The notes under the pieces are model-generated. The model ran no database searches and was not told the origin of the DNA. It worked only from the letters and a program-made list of their open reading frames with translations. Both the position numbers and the translations under genes were made by a program. Positions 24,376-33,071 of a stretch of DNA of 64,000 nucleotides are shown one piece after another. Source of the DNA: Actinomycetota bacterium. Lineage in GTDB: Bacteria > Actinomycetota > Actinomycetes > S36-B12. The stretch spans positions 833,959-897,958 of the forward strand of contig JADKGE010000001.1 in NCBI GenBank assembly GCA_016717115.1, in the 5' to 3' direction. The number at the start of each line of letters is the position of its first letter. The first letter of the stretch is position 1.

Positions 24376-24930
24376 GTGGACGTACAGGAACGACTCGACG
24401 AGCTTGCGGTCCTCATCGAGGACGCGAAGGCGATGCCGCTGTCGGCGTCATGCCTGGTCAACCGGTCCCAGGTGCTCGACCTCATCGAGGAGATCCGTCA
24501 GCTCCTCCCCGAGTCGGTGCACCGCGCCGACGAGCTGCTCGCCGACCGCGAGGCGGTCGTTCAGGACGGGCGCCGGGAGGCCGACCGGCTGCTCGAGCGG
24601 GCCCGCGCGGAGTCCGACCGGCTGGTGTCCGAGCACGAGGTCTACCTGGCGGCCGTCGACGAGGCAGATGCCCTCACCCGGCACACGCTGGACGAGACCG
24701 CCCGCATGCGCAAGGAGACGGACGACTACATCGACGCCAAGCTCGCCACCTTCGAGATCACCCTGCAGAAGACCCTGCAGACGGTGGATCGGGGCCGGGA
24801 GCGGTTGCGCAGCCAGATGTACCAGGAGCTGGCTCCCGAAGGTGAGCCGGTGTACGACGACTCGGCCTTCTCCGACACCGGCTTCATCGACACTGGAGCC
24901 GCAGACGGCGCCTTCGGCGAACGGCGCTGA
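24376..24930 (+). CDS. DivIVA/SepIVA-like coiled-coil cell-envelope protein
   Basis: This 184-residue protein has an N-terminal helical segment (MDVQERLDELAVLIEDAKAM), a long acidic-basic coiled coil (about residues 50-150, rich in RREADRLLERARAES-type heptads) and a short acidic tail. It resembles mycobacterial SepIVA (Rv2927c), which is also encoded upstream of a DUF177 gene and rnc and acts in septum and envelope growth. The start is GTG. It is 24 bp after coaD and probably co-transcribed with the downstream cluster. Confidence 0.7.
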   Translation: MDVQERLDELAVLIEDAKAMPLSASCLVNRSQVLDLIEEIRQLLPESVHRADELLADREAVVQDGRREADRLLERARAESDRLVSEHEVYLAAVDEADALTRHTLDETARMRKETDDYIDAKLATFEITLQKTLQTVDRGRERLRSQMYQELAPEGEPVYDDSAFSDTGFIDTGAADGAFGERR

Positions 24931-25036
24931 CCTTCGGGCACCCGGGCGTTTCGTCTTTCCGGACACGGCCCTGTAGCCTTTCGCCCGAGGCCTCTAGCGA
25001 GGCCACGGTTAGCCGTGCCGAAAGTGGAGGGTCCCA

Positions 25037-25603
25037 GTGACCGGCCTCGACCCGAGAAAGCCGCTCGTCATCGACGTGCGGACCCTGCAGCGCAGGCCCG
25101 GGTCGATGACCACACTGACCCGACGCGTTCCGGCCCCGGCTGGCCTTGGCGTCGCGATGGCTCGGGTGCCCGAGGGATCGCCGATCGACCTGGATCTGCG
25201 GTTGGAGTCCGTTCTCGAGGGTGTCCTGGTGACCGGCTCTGCCGACCTCCAGATCAGCGCGGAATGCTCGCGCTGCCTGGATCCGGTGGGATGGCACGAG
25301 GAGTTCGACCTCACCGAGCTGTTCCGATACCCGCCAACCGACGCCCATGGCGCCGTGGTGGAGGAGGAAGACGAGTCCGACGATCCGCTGCCGGAACTCC
25401 AGGACGATCTCATCGACCTGGAGCCGACGCTGCGGGACGCCGTGGTGCTTGACCTGCCACTCGCCCCGCTGTGCAGCGAGGACTGCCTGGGACTGTGCTC
25501 CGAGTGCGGAGCGCGGCTCGAGGACGATCCGCAGCACGCGCACGAGACGACCGACCCTCGATGGGCCGCCCTGGCGGCGCTTGCGGATCCGGACGCCACG
25601 TAA
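25037..25603 (+). CDS. DUF177 (YceD-like) protein
   Basis: This 188-residue protein precedes rpmF, the conserved place for YceD/DUF177 proteins, which have been linked to 23S rRNA precursor handling. It has LEGVLVTGSADLQISAECSRCLDPV (first Cys pair), an acidic middle, and APLCSEDCLGLCSECGARL with a four-Cys cluster that probably binds zinc. The start is GTG, with GGAGGG 11 bp upstream. Confidence 0.85.
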   Translation: MTGLDPRKPLVIDVRTLQRRPGSMTTLTRRVPAPAGLGVAMARVPEGSPIDLDLRLESVLEGVLVTGSADLQISAECSRCLDPVGWHEEFDLTELFRYPPTDAHGAVVEEEDESDDPLPELQDDLIDLEPTLRDAVVLDLPLAPLCSEDCLGLCSECGARLEDDPQHAHETTDPRWAALAALADPDAT

Positions 25604-25668
25604 ACTCGACGCCTCACCCGCACGCCACTGCGTGCGCAGCACCACACAGACCGAGCAAAGGAAGCACA

Positions 25669-25842
25669 GTGCCAGTTCCCAAGCGGAAGACGTCCCGCTC
25701 CAACACCCGTCACCGCCGCTCACAGTGGAAGACCACGGTGCCGACGCTCGTCACCTGCGCCCGATGCAAGGAGAAGCGCCTCGCGCACACCGCGTGCCCG
25801 ACGTGCGGCACGTACGCCAAGCGCCGCGTCCTGGACGTCTAG
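25669..25842 (+). CDS. rpmF: 50S ribosomal protein L32
   Basis: This 57-residue protein, GTG start, has MPVPKRKTSRSNTRHRRSQW and two CxxC pairs (CARC, CPTC), the zinc-binding C+ form. GGAAG lies upstream. The gene sits between DUF177 and plsX as in most bacteria. Confidence 0.95.
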   Translation: MPVPKRKTSRSNTRHRRSQWKTTVPTLVTCARCKEKRLAHTACPTCGTYAKRRVLDV

Positions 25843-25846
25843 GCCA

Positions 25847-26845
25847 TTGGCCACAGTCGCCCTCGACCTCCTCGGGGGCGATGGCGCACCGGAGGTCGTG
25901 GCCGACGCCATCGCGCGCCTGTGTGATCCCGCGGGCGATCCGACGGACTCGTCGATCGATCTCATCGTGGTCGGTCCGGCCAGCATGGCACGTCGACTCC
26001 TGCTCGAGCGGGGCGTCGATCCTGACGCCGTCCGCATCGTCGATGCCGGCCGAGGTGCCTCGATGGCCGGCAACCCTCTGTCGACGCTCCGCGCCCACGA
26101 CGACGTCACCGTCACCGTGGCGGTAGGCCTGGTCTCTGCCCGGCTGGCCGACGGCTGGGTGTCGGTGGGCCACACCGGGGCCGCCGTCGCGGCGGCCGTC
26201 CTCGGCCTGGGCCGACTCGCCGGGATGTCACGGCCGGCCCTGGCCGTCGTCGTCCCTTCGCTCGCCGGACCGGTGGTGCTCGTCGACGCCGGCGCGGCCA
26301 CCGATGCCACTCCCGACGTCCTGCGCCAGTTCGCCCTCGCCGGCTGGGCCTACTCGACCTCGCTCGGCGTGGCCAGCCCACGAGTGGGCCTGCTGACCAT
26401 CGGCAGCGAAGAGGGCAAGGGCGACCGACTCCGCAAGTCCGCGCACGACCTGCTCGCCGAGACCCTCCCCGCGGCCGGCGTTCGCTACGTCGGGCCGGTC
26501 GAGGGGCACGATGTCGCGCTGGGATCCCTGGCGGACGTCATCGTCACCGACGGATTCACCGGGAACGTCCTGCTCAAGGGCATCGAGGGGGCCGTGCGAT
26601 GGTCCGCCCATCGCATGGGCCAGCTGTACGGTGACGCCGAGCCGGCCCGACGCATCGTCCGCGAGACCGCCACCAGCGAGTTCGCCGGTGGCATGCTGCT
26701 CGGCGTGAACGGCGTCACGGTGGTCGGGCATGGGGCGGGCACGGCCGACGAGATCTGCGCCTGCGTCCGCCTCGCCGACAAGGCGGCCCGGCTCGGACTG
26801 GTCACTGCCACGCAGCGCGCCCTCGCGGCGGTGTCCACGACATGA
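25847..26845 (+). CDS. plsX: Phosphate acyltransferase PlsX
   Basis: This 332-residue enzyme makes acyl-phosphate from acyl-ACP for glycerolipid synthesis. It starts at a TTG 4 bp after rpmF. The N-terminus reads VALDLLGGDGAPEVV where most family members have VALDAMGGDxAP, a mild deviation. GHTGAAVAAAVLGLGR, NVLLKGIEGAVRW and GGMLLGVNGVTVVGHG are typical. The stop overlaps the next gene start, so the unit is translationally coupled to the ACP. Confidence 0.85.
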   Translation: MATVALDLLGGDGAPEVVADAIARLCDPAGDPTDSSIDLIVVGPASMARRLLLERGVDPDAVRIVDAGRGASMAGNPLSTLRAHDDVTVTVAVGLVSARLADGWVSVGHTGAAVAAAVLGLGRLAGMSRPALAVVVPSLAGPVVLVDAGAATDATPDVLRQFALAGWAYSTSLGVASPRVGLLTIGSEEGKGDRLRKSAHDLLAETLPAAGVRYVGPVEGHDVALGSLADVIVTDGFTGNVLLKGIEGAVRWSAHRMGQLYGDAEPARRIVRETATSEFAGGMLLGVNGVTVVGHGAGTADEICACVRLADKAARLGLVTATQRALAAVSTT

Positions 26846-27126
26846 CCGCGGGAATCGACCACAGCACGGCCGCCCTGATCGCGCAGGATGCGCTTCGGGC
26901 CGTCTTCGACGCTCAGGCGGTGGCCGCCCTACGCGAGGACTCACCCCTGTCCGCCCTCGGGATCGCCGATTCGGACGTCGTCTGCATCGCCGACGCGGTG
27001 GCGGTCGGCGCCGTCGCCCGCGGGCGGGAATGCCGGCTCGGCGACGCCGATCTGGACGGCGTCACGACGGTGGCCGATCTCGTCCGAACGATTTCCGAGC
27101 ACGGTTCACGGCCGGGGGTCTCATGA
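26842..27126 (+). CDS. Acyl carrier protein-like protein with altered phosphopantetheine site
   Basis: This 94-residue protein occupies the usual acpP place between plsX and rnc, overlapping both by 4 bp. Helices and the TTVADLVRTI C-terminal motif fit ACP. The attachment motif reads LGIADSDVV instead of LGADSLDVV: a Ser is present but displaced by one residue, and the Leu after it is missing. Whether it can be 4'-phosphopantetheinylated is uncertain, so it could be a dedicated or a degenerate ACP. Confidence 0.7.
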   Translation: MTAGIDHSTAALIAQDALRAVFDAQAVAALREDSPLSALGIADSDVVCIADAVAVGAVARGRECRLGDADLDGVTTVADLVRTISEHGSRPGVS

Positions 27127-27833
27127 TCGCCGATACCACCGACCTGCTGGCGAGCCTCGGCGTCGAGATCGACCCCGACCTTTTGTCGCTCGCGCTGATG
27201 CATCGCTCGTTCGCGTACGAGAACGGCGCCCTTCCGACGAACGAGCGACTGGAGTTCCTCGGCGACTCGGTGCTGGGCATCGTCATCACCGACACGCTCT
27301 ACCGCCGATACCCCGACTGCACGGAGGGGCAGCTCGCCAAGCTCCGGGCCGCCGTCGTCAACGCCACCGCTCTCGCCGACGTCGCGCGCACCATCGGCCT
27401 TGGCCAGTTCCTCTACCTCGGGCGGGGGGAGGAGACCACGGGCGGCCGGGACAAGTCATCGATCCTCGCCGACACGATGGAGGCCGTCTTCGGTGCGGTC
27501 TATCTCACCTCCGGGATCGGGACGTCGGCCGAGGTCATCCATCGGCTCTTCGATCCCCTGATCGAGCGGGCGGCCGAGCTCGGCGCCGGCCTGGACTGGA
27601 AGACCTCCCTGCAGGAGATCGCGGCCGCCGCTGACCTGGGCCTGCCCGAATACCACGTCACCGACGTCGGGCCCGACCACGCCAAGGAGTTCTCGGCGCG
27701 GGCGGTCGTCGGTGGGGAGGTGCTCGGCGAGGGGACCGGCCGGTCGAAGAAGGTCGCCGAGCAGCAGGCGGCCGCGGCGGCGTACGAAGCCATCCGATCC
27801 GCGCGAGCGGTGGCCGACCCGGCAGTCGAGTGA
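27123..27833 (+). CDS. rnc: Ribonuclease III
   Basis: This 236-residue double-strand-specific endoribonuclease processes rRNA and some mRNAs. The signature ERLEFLGDSVLG spans residues 41-52 (catalytic Glu44 and Asp48 area), with a second acidic cluster in DTMEAVFGAVYL. The C-terminal dsRNA-binding domain starts near residue 158 (DWKTSLQEIAAAADLGLPEY). The ATG overlaps the ACP stop. Confidence 0.94.
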   Translation: MIADTTDLLASLGVEIDPDLLSLALMHRSFAYENGALPTNERLEFLGDSVLGIVITDTLYRRYPDCTEGQLAKLRAAVVNATALADVARTIGLGQFLYLGRGEETTGGRDKSSILADTMEAVFGAVYLTSGIGTSAEVIHRLFDPLIERAAELGAGLDWKTSLQEIAAAADLGLPEYHVTDVGPDHAKEFSARAVVGGEVLGEGTGRSKKVAEQQAAAAAYEAIRSARAVADPAVE

Positions 27834-27842
27834 CGGGCGCCG

Positions 27843-28745
27843 ATGCCGGAGCTGCCTGAGGTTGAGGTGGTCCGCCGGGGCCTGGACACGTGGGTGCGGG
27901 GACGCACCGTGTGCGACGTGGAGGTGCGCCATCCGCGCTCCATCCGCAGGCATGAGGCCGGAGCGGCGGACTTCGCGGGCCGGATCGTCGGCCGGACCTT
28001 CACGGGTGCGAGCAGGCGGGGCAAGTACCTGTGGCTCCGTCTGGGGGAGCCCGACGAATGCCCCGAGCAGGAGCTCGCGGCACTGGTCGGACACCTGGGC
28101 ATGAGCGGCCAGTTGCTCGTCGAGTCGTCCGACGCGCCCGACGAGCCGCATCTTCGGGTGCGCTTCCGGTTCGAGGACGAGGGGCCCGAGCTCAGGTTCG
28201 TCGATCAGCGCACGTTCGGCGGACTCGCCGTCGCCGACATGGTCGACGACGGGGCGGGCGGCCAGGTGCCGTGGCCGGTGGCTCATATCGCCCGGGACCC
28301 CCTCGACCCCCTGTTCGACGACGCCGCCTTCGTCCGCCGGGTGCGGGCCACGGACGCGGGAATCAAGCGGGTGCTCCTGGATCAGACCGTCGTGTCCGGC
28401 ATCGGCAACATCTACGCCGACGAGGCCCTCTGGCGCGCCCGGATCCACGGTGAACGACCAGCGTCGCGCCTGTCCACGGCTGGGGTGCGGGACCTGCTGG
28501 ACCACGCGCGAGCCGTCATGGCCGCCGCCCTCGCCGAGGGCGGTACGAGCTTCGACGCCCTGTACGTGAACGTGAACGGCCAGAGCGGCTACTTCGACCG
28601 GAGGCTCGCCGCCTACGGGCAGGAGGGTCTGCCATGCCCCCGGTGCGGGCGGCCGATCCGTCGTTCCGCCTTCATGAACCGGTCGTCGTACTTCTGCGGG
28701 ACCTGCCAGCGCGCCCCGCGAGGTCGGCCCGCGCCCGAAAGGTAG
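27843..28745 (+). CDS. mutM: Formamidopyrimidine-DNA glycosylase
   Basis: This 300-residue Fpg/Nei-family base-excision enzyme removes 8-oxoguanine. MPELPEVEVVRRGLD gives the catalytic Pro and Glu after Met removal. GHLGMSGQL, GIGNIYADEALW (helix-two-turn-helix) and the C-terminal zinc finger CPRCGRPIRR...CGTCQ are all present. It is 9 bp after rnc in the same operon. Confidence 0.94.
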   Translation: MPELPEVEVVRRGLDTWVRGRTVCDVEVRHPRSIRRHEAGAADFAGRIVGRTFTGASRRGKYLWLRLGEPDECPEQELAALVGHLGMSGQLLVESSDAPDEPHLRVRFRFEDEGPELRFVDQRTFGGLAVADMVDDGAGGQVPWPVAHIARDPLDPLFDDAAFVRRVRATDAGIKRVLLDQTVVSGIGNIYADEALWRARIHGERPASRLSTAGVRDLLDHARAVMAAALAEGGTSFDALYVNVNGQSGYFDRRLAAYGQEGLPCPRCGRPIRRSAFMNRSSYFCGTCQRAPRGRPAPER

Positions 28746-28754
28746 AGTCCGGGC

Positions 28755-31700
28755 GTGCACCTGAAGAGCCTGACGCTGAAGGGTTTCAAGTCCTTCGCGT
28801 CGTCCACCACCTTCCACTTCGAGCCGGGTGTGACGTGCGTCGTCGGCCCCAACGGGTCGGGCAAGTCGAACGTCGTGGACGCGCTCGCGTGGGTCATGGG
28901 CGAGCAGGGCGCCAAGTCGCTTCGCGGCGGCAAGATGGAGGACGTCATCTTCTCGGGCACGGCGGGGCGGGCGCCCCTGGGCCGCGCCGAGGTGGCCCTG
29001 ACCATCGACAACTCCGACGGGGCCCTCCCCATCGAGTACACCGAGGTGACGATCTCCCGCACGCTGTTCCGCAACGGCGGATCCGAGTACGCGATCAACT
29101 CGGAGCCGTGTCGCCTGCTCGACGTTCAGGAACTCCTCAGCGACTCGGGAATCGGGCGCGAGATGCACGTCATCGTCGGGCAGGGTCAGCTCGACACGAT
29201 CCTGCAGGCGACGCCGGAGGACCGCCGGGGCTTCATTGAGGAGGCGGCCGGCGTCCTGAAGCACCGCAAGCGCAAGGAGAAGGCCCTGCGCAAGCTGGAT
29301 GCGATGCAGGCGAACCTGACCCGCCTCCAGGACCTGACCGCCGAACTGCGCCGTCAACTCAAGCCGCTCGGCCGGCAGGCCGAGGTGGCGCGTCGTGCGG
29401 TGGTCATCCAGTCGGAGGTGCGGGACGCGAGGTTGCGCATCATGGCCGACGATCTCGTTCAGCTCCGAGGGGCGTTCGCCGCGGAGATCGCCGACGAGAC
29501 CGCGCTGCGGGAGCGGCAGGCCGCCGTCGACGCCCAACTGTCCGCCCTACAGGCCGAGGAGCGGGCCGCCGAGCAGCAGGCGGCCCTCGACGCTCCCCGG
29601 CTCACGGCAGCCCAGGAGACTTGGTTCGCCTTGAACGGTCTCCGGGAGCGCTTCCATGGGCTGGTCCAGCTCGCGGCCGAGCGGGTCAAGCACCTGCAGC
29701 CCGAGCCCGAGGAGGACTCCGGGCGTGATCCGGAGCAGATCGAGTCCGACGCTCGGGCCCTGCGCAGCGAGGAGTTCGAGCTCGGCCGCCTGGTCGAGGA
29801 GTCCCGTGAGGTCCTTGCCACGTCCGAGGCGGCCCGAGCGGCCGCGGAGTCCGCGGCCGCGGCTGAGCAACGGCGGATCGCCGAGGCGGAGCGTGCGGCC
29901 GCCGACCGCCGCGAGGGGCTGGCCCGACTGACGGGGCAGGTCAACGCGATCCGCTCCCGGCTGGAGGCCCGAGAGGCGGAGATCGAGCGGCTGTCGGTGC
30001 AGATCGCGGAGGCGCGCCAGCGGGGTGCGTCGGCGCAGCAGGAGTTCCAGAGCATCGAGGTCGACGTCGCTGGACTGGATGCCGGGGAGCTCAGCCTCGA
30101 CGCCGAGCACGAAGCGGCCGAGCGGGAGCTGGAGCAGGCCGACGGAGCCGTCGAGCAGCTGCGTTCCCGCGAGGCCGCCGCGGAGCGGGAGCGCGCCGCG
30201 CTGAGCGCCCGCTGCGATGCCTTGAGGATCGGTCTGGAGCGCAAGGATGCCGGCGCTCGCCTCGTGCAATCGGCCGACCGTGTCGCCGGGGTGCTGGGTC
30301 CGTTGGCGACCCTGATTCATGTCGATTCGGGCGCGCAGACCGCCGTGGCCGCTGCCCTCGGCGACGTTGCCGATGCCGTGGTCGTCTCGGGTGTCGAGTC
30401 GGCCATCCAGGCAGTTGTGCTGCTCAAGGACGAGGACGCGGGCCGCGCCGCCCTCGTCCTCGCGGACTCCGAACGCCCTCGCGCCGACCGCCCCCCCATC
30501 CGCGGAGCCGGTCGGCCACTCCTGGAGTTCGTCCACTGCGACGAGCTCCTGCGGCCCGTCGTCGATCACCTGCTGGAGCGATGGGCGCTCGTCGACGACC
30601 TACGAACGGCCGTCGACCTGCAGCATGCGCATCCCGGCCTCAGCTTCGTCACCCCGACCGGCGACGTGCTGGCGGCCGGTGTCGTGCATGGCGGTTCGGC
30701 GAGCGCTCCCAGCCTCCTCGAAGTGCAGGCCGCGTACGACGACACCGCACGGTCACTCGCCGAGGTCGGGCACGAGCTCGACCGCCTCCGCTTCGACATG
30801 TCGGCGGCGAAGGCGCGCCAGGCCAAGGCGGCCGATGGAGTCGAGAGGGCGCTGTCCCGCCTGCACGAGTCGGACGCCCGCATGGCGGCGGTCGCGGAGC
30901 AGCTCGGCCAGCTCGGCCAGGTGGCGCGCGCGGCTGGAGCCGAGGCGGACCGGCTGACGTCGGCACGGTCAGCGGCGCAGACGGCGGCGGCCGACGATCG
31001 CGAGCAGCTCACGCACCTTCAGCAGCGGCTCGAGGCGGCCGACGCTGCCCCGGACGAGGCTCCCGAGGGTGATCGGCGCGAGGAACTCTCGGCGGGGGCC
31101 GTCGCTGCGCGACGCCACGAGGTGGACGCGCGGCTCGCCCTGCGCACCGCAGAGGAGCGAGTGGCGGCGGTGTCGGCGAGGGCCCAGCAGCTGGAGCGGG
31201 CTGCGGCGATGGAGCGCCAGGCGCGTGCCGCGGCCCAGCACAGACGTGAGCGACGAGCGCGCGAACTCGTGGTGACGGTTGCCGTGCACTCAGGAGCCCG
31301 GGTCGCGCTGGAGCGCATCGACGTGTCCGTGGCCACGGCGGGGCGCGAGCGCACCCTCGTCGAGAGGGCGACCCGGGAGCGCGAGGCGCAGGTGACCCGC
31401 GTGCGAGCGGCGCTGCGCGAACTGGCTGCTGAGGCCGACCTGCTGAAGGACTCGGTGCACCGCGACGAGGTGGCGCGGGCCGAGCAGCGGATGCGCATCG
31501 AGCAGGTGGAGGACAAGGTCCTCGAGGACTTCGGCGTGGATGCCGATGTCCTGCTGGCCGAGTACGGTCCCGACCAGCCCGTGCCGCCGACGCCACCGTC
31601 GCCCGGAGACGATGTGCCCGAGGTCGAGCCGGAGCCCTATCCCTTCGTCCGCGCCGAGCAGGAGAAACGGCTGAGGGCCGCGGAGCGCGACCTTGCCCTT

Positions 31701-32303
31701 CTGGGCCGCGTGAACCCGCTCGCCCTCGAGGAGTACTCGGCGATGGAGGAGCGACACAACTTCCTCACCGAGCAGCTGGACGACCTGCGCAAGACGCGTG
31801 AGGACCTGCTCGACATCGTCAAGGAGGTCGACGCTCGCGTCATGCAGGTCTTCAGCGAGGCCTACGCGGAGGTCGAGCGAGAGTTCGAGTCGGTCTTCGC
31901 CCGACTCTTCCCCGGAGGCGAGGGGCGCCTGATCCTGACCGACCCCACGGACATGCTCAACACCGGAATCGACGTGGAGGCGCGGCCGCCCGGCAAGAAG
32001 GTCAAGCGGCTGTCCCTGCTGTCGGGCGGCGAGCGGTCGCTGACGGCCGTGGCGTTCCTCGTGGCGCTGTTCAAGGCGCGGCCCAGCCCGTTCTACGTCC
32101 TGGACGAGGTCGAGGCGGCCCTCGACGAGGTCAATCTCGGCCGACTGATCGACATCATCGAGGAGTTGCGGACGTCCTCGCAGCTCATCGTCATCACCCA
32201 TCAGAAGCGCACGATGGAGATCGCCGACGCCCTGTACGGAGTCTCGATGCGCGGCGACGGTGTCACGCAGGTGATCGGGCAGCGGCTGCGGGACACCGCC
32301 TAG
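28755..32303 (+). CDS. smc: Chromosome segregation protein SMC
   Basis: This 1182-residue SMC ATPase condenses the chromosome with ScpA/ScpB. The Walker A is GPNGSGKSN (residues 31-39). Long coiled coils run to a hinge at about residues 500-650 (VAGVLGPLATLIHVDSG) and back. The C-terminal head has LLSGGERSLTAVAFLVALF (signature) and FYVLDEVEAALDEVN (Walker B). The length is normal. It starts with GTG 9 bp after mutM and ends the co-directional run that begins near recG. Confidence 0.95.
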   Translation: MHLKSLTLKGFKSFASSTTFHFEPGVTCVVGPNGSGKSNVVDALAWVMGEQGAKSLRGGKMEDVIFSGTAGRAPLGRAEVALTIDNSDGALPIEYTEVTISRTLFRNGGSEYAINSEPCRLLDVQELLSDSGIGREMHVIVGQGQLDTILQATPEDRRGFIEEAAGVLKHRKRKEKALRKLDAMQANLTRLQDLTAELRRQLKPLGRQAEVARRAVVIQSEVRDARLRIMADDLVQLRGAFAAEIADETALRERQAAVDAQLSALQAEERAAEQQAALDAPRLTAAQETWFALNGLRERFHGLVQLAAERVKHLQPEPEEDSGRDPEQIESDARALRSEEFELGRLVEESREVLATSEAARAAAESAAAAEQRRIAEAERAAADRREGLARLTGQVNAIRSRLEAREAEIERLSVQIAEARQRGASAQQEFQSIEVDVAGLDAGELSLDAEHEAAERELEQADGAVEQLRSREAAAERERAALSARCDALRIGLERKDAGARLVQSADRVAGVLGPLATLIHVDSGAQTAVAAALGDVADAVVVSGVESAIQAVVLLKDEDAGRAALVLADSERPRADRPPIRGAGRPLLEFVHCDELLRPVVDHLLERWALVDDLRTAVDLQHAHPGLSFVTPTGDVLAAGVVHGGSASAPSLLEVQAAYDDTARSLAEVGHELDRLRFDMSAAKARQAKAADGVERALSRLHESDARMAAVAEQLGQLGQVARAAGAEADRLTSARSAAQTAAADDREQLTHLQQRLEAADAAPDEAPEGDRREELSAGAVAARRHEVDARLALRTAEERVAAVSARAQQLERAAAMERQARAAAQHRRERRARELVVTVAVHSGARVALERIDVSVATAGRERTLVERATREREAQVTRVRAALRELAAEADLLKDSVHRDEVARAEQRMRIEQVEDKVLEDFGVDADVLLAEYGPDQPVPPTPPSPGDDVPEVEPEPYPFVRAEQEKRLRAAERDLALLGRVNPLALEEYSAMEERHNFLTEQLDDLRKTREDLLDIVKEVDARVMQVFSEAYAEVEREFESVFARLFPGGEGRLILTDPTDMLNTGIDVEARPPGKKVKRLSLLSGGERSLTAVAFLVALFKARPSPFYVLDEVEAALDEVNLGRLIDIIEELRTSSQLIVITHQKRTMEIADALYGVSMRGDGVTQVIGQRLRDTA

Positions 32304-32331
32304 TCCGATCCGCCGACTGCAGCGCCCGGCG

Positions 32332-33027
32332 TCAGTGAGCCTCGGCTGAACGACGCGCGGTGATGCAGTCGGCGAATCCGGTGACGATCAGGGCCTGCGC
32401 GAGGATGTACGTCGACATGATCACGACCGATGTCGCGTTCGTCTCCGAGAGCGGTCCGAAGGCCGTCAGGGCGATGAGCGCATCCGACGCCACGAAAAGT
32501 CCCGCGCCGATGGCCACGCGCCACCCCAGCCGCTGCGGCACGCGGATGACGAGGTCGAGGCCGGCCAGGGCCATCGTGACGAGCACCGCGCTGTAGACCA
32601 GCACGGGGATGCGCAGATCGCCGACGCCCCCGCTGACCAGAACGTTCATCAGCACCCAGAACGCCACGTAGGGCAGCGCGGCCACCTTCCACGCCCGGAC
32701 GAGCCCTGGACCCGGCACGCGAGTGAACGCGACGATGAAGCAGACCTGCATCACGAGGAAGGCAGCGATGCCGCCCATGAAGAAGAGGTCGCCGTCGCCG
32801 GACAGCAGCAGATCGCCGAACCAGGCGAACACGAGCCCGACAGCCAGCCAGATCAGCGCCCGGTCGTAGGAACCCGACTGCCGCATGCGCACCACCAGCC
32901 ACGCCAGCAGCAGCGGCATCAGGAGAGCCTTGGTCACCGTCGTGAACGTGGTGGGTCCGACCGCCTCGGAGGCGACGTTGGCCACGCCGACGACGGCGTA
33001 CGCGATGAGCAGGGCGCGGGCGGGCAT
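32332..33027 (-). CDS. YhhN/TMEM86-family membrane protein (putative lysoplasmalogenase)
   Basis: This 231-residue protein has about eight hydrophobic helices, the acidic GLVFAWFGDLLLS in the second third, and SDALIALTAFGP, as in YhhN. Eukaryotic TMEM86 hydrolyses lysoplasmalogens; the bacterial substrate is not established. It lies convergent to smc and divergent from ftsY, and appears unrelated to either. Confidence 0.75.
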   Translation of the reverse strand: MPARALLIAYAVVGVANVASEAVGPTTFTTVTKALLMPLLLAWLVVRMRQSGSYDRALIWLAVGLVFAWFGDLLLSGDGDLFFMGGIAAFLVMQVCFIVAFTRVPGPGLVRAWKVAALPYVAFWVLMNVLVSGGVGDLRIPVLVYSAVLVTMALAGLDLVIRVPQRLGWRVAIGAGLFVASDALIALTAFGPLSETNATSVVIMSTYILAQALIVTGFADCITARRSAEAH

Positions 33028-33071
33028 GGGCTCATCCTGCCCTTTCGGGGGCGGCCGCGGAGCGTGACAGG

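Noticed and set aside
27456..29537. A 693-codon reverse-strand open frame across rnc, mutM and the start of smc
   Set aside because: Long antisense frames are expected in DNA of this GC content; it has no recognisable domain, and three well-supported genes lie on the other strand.
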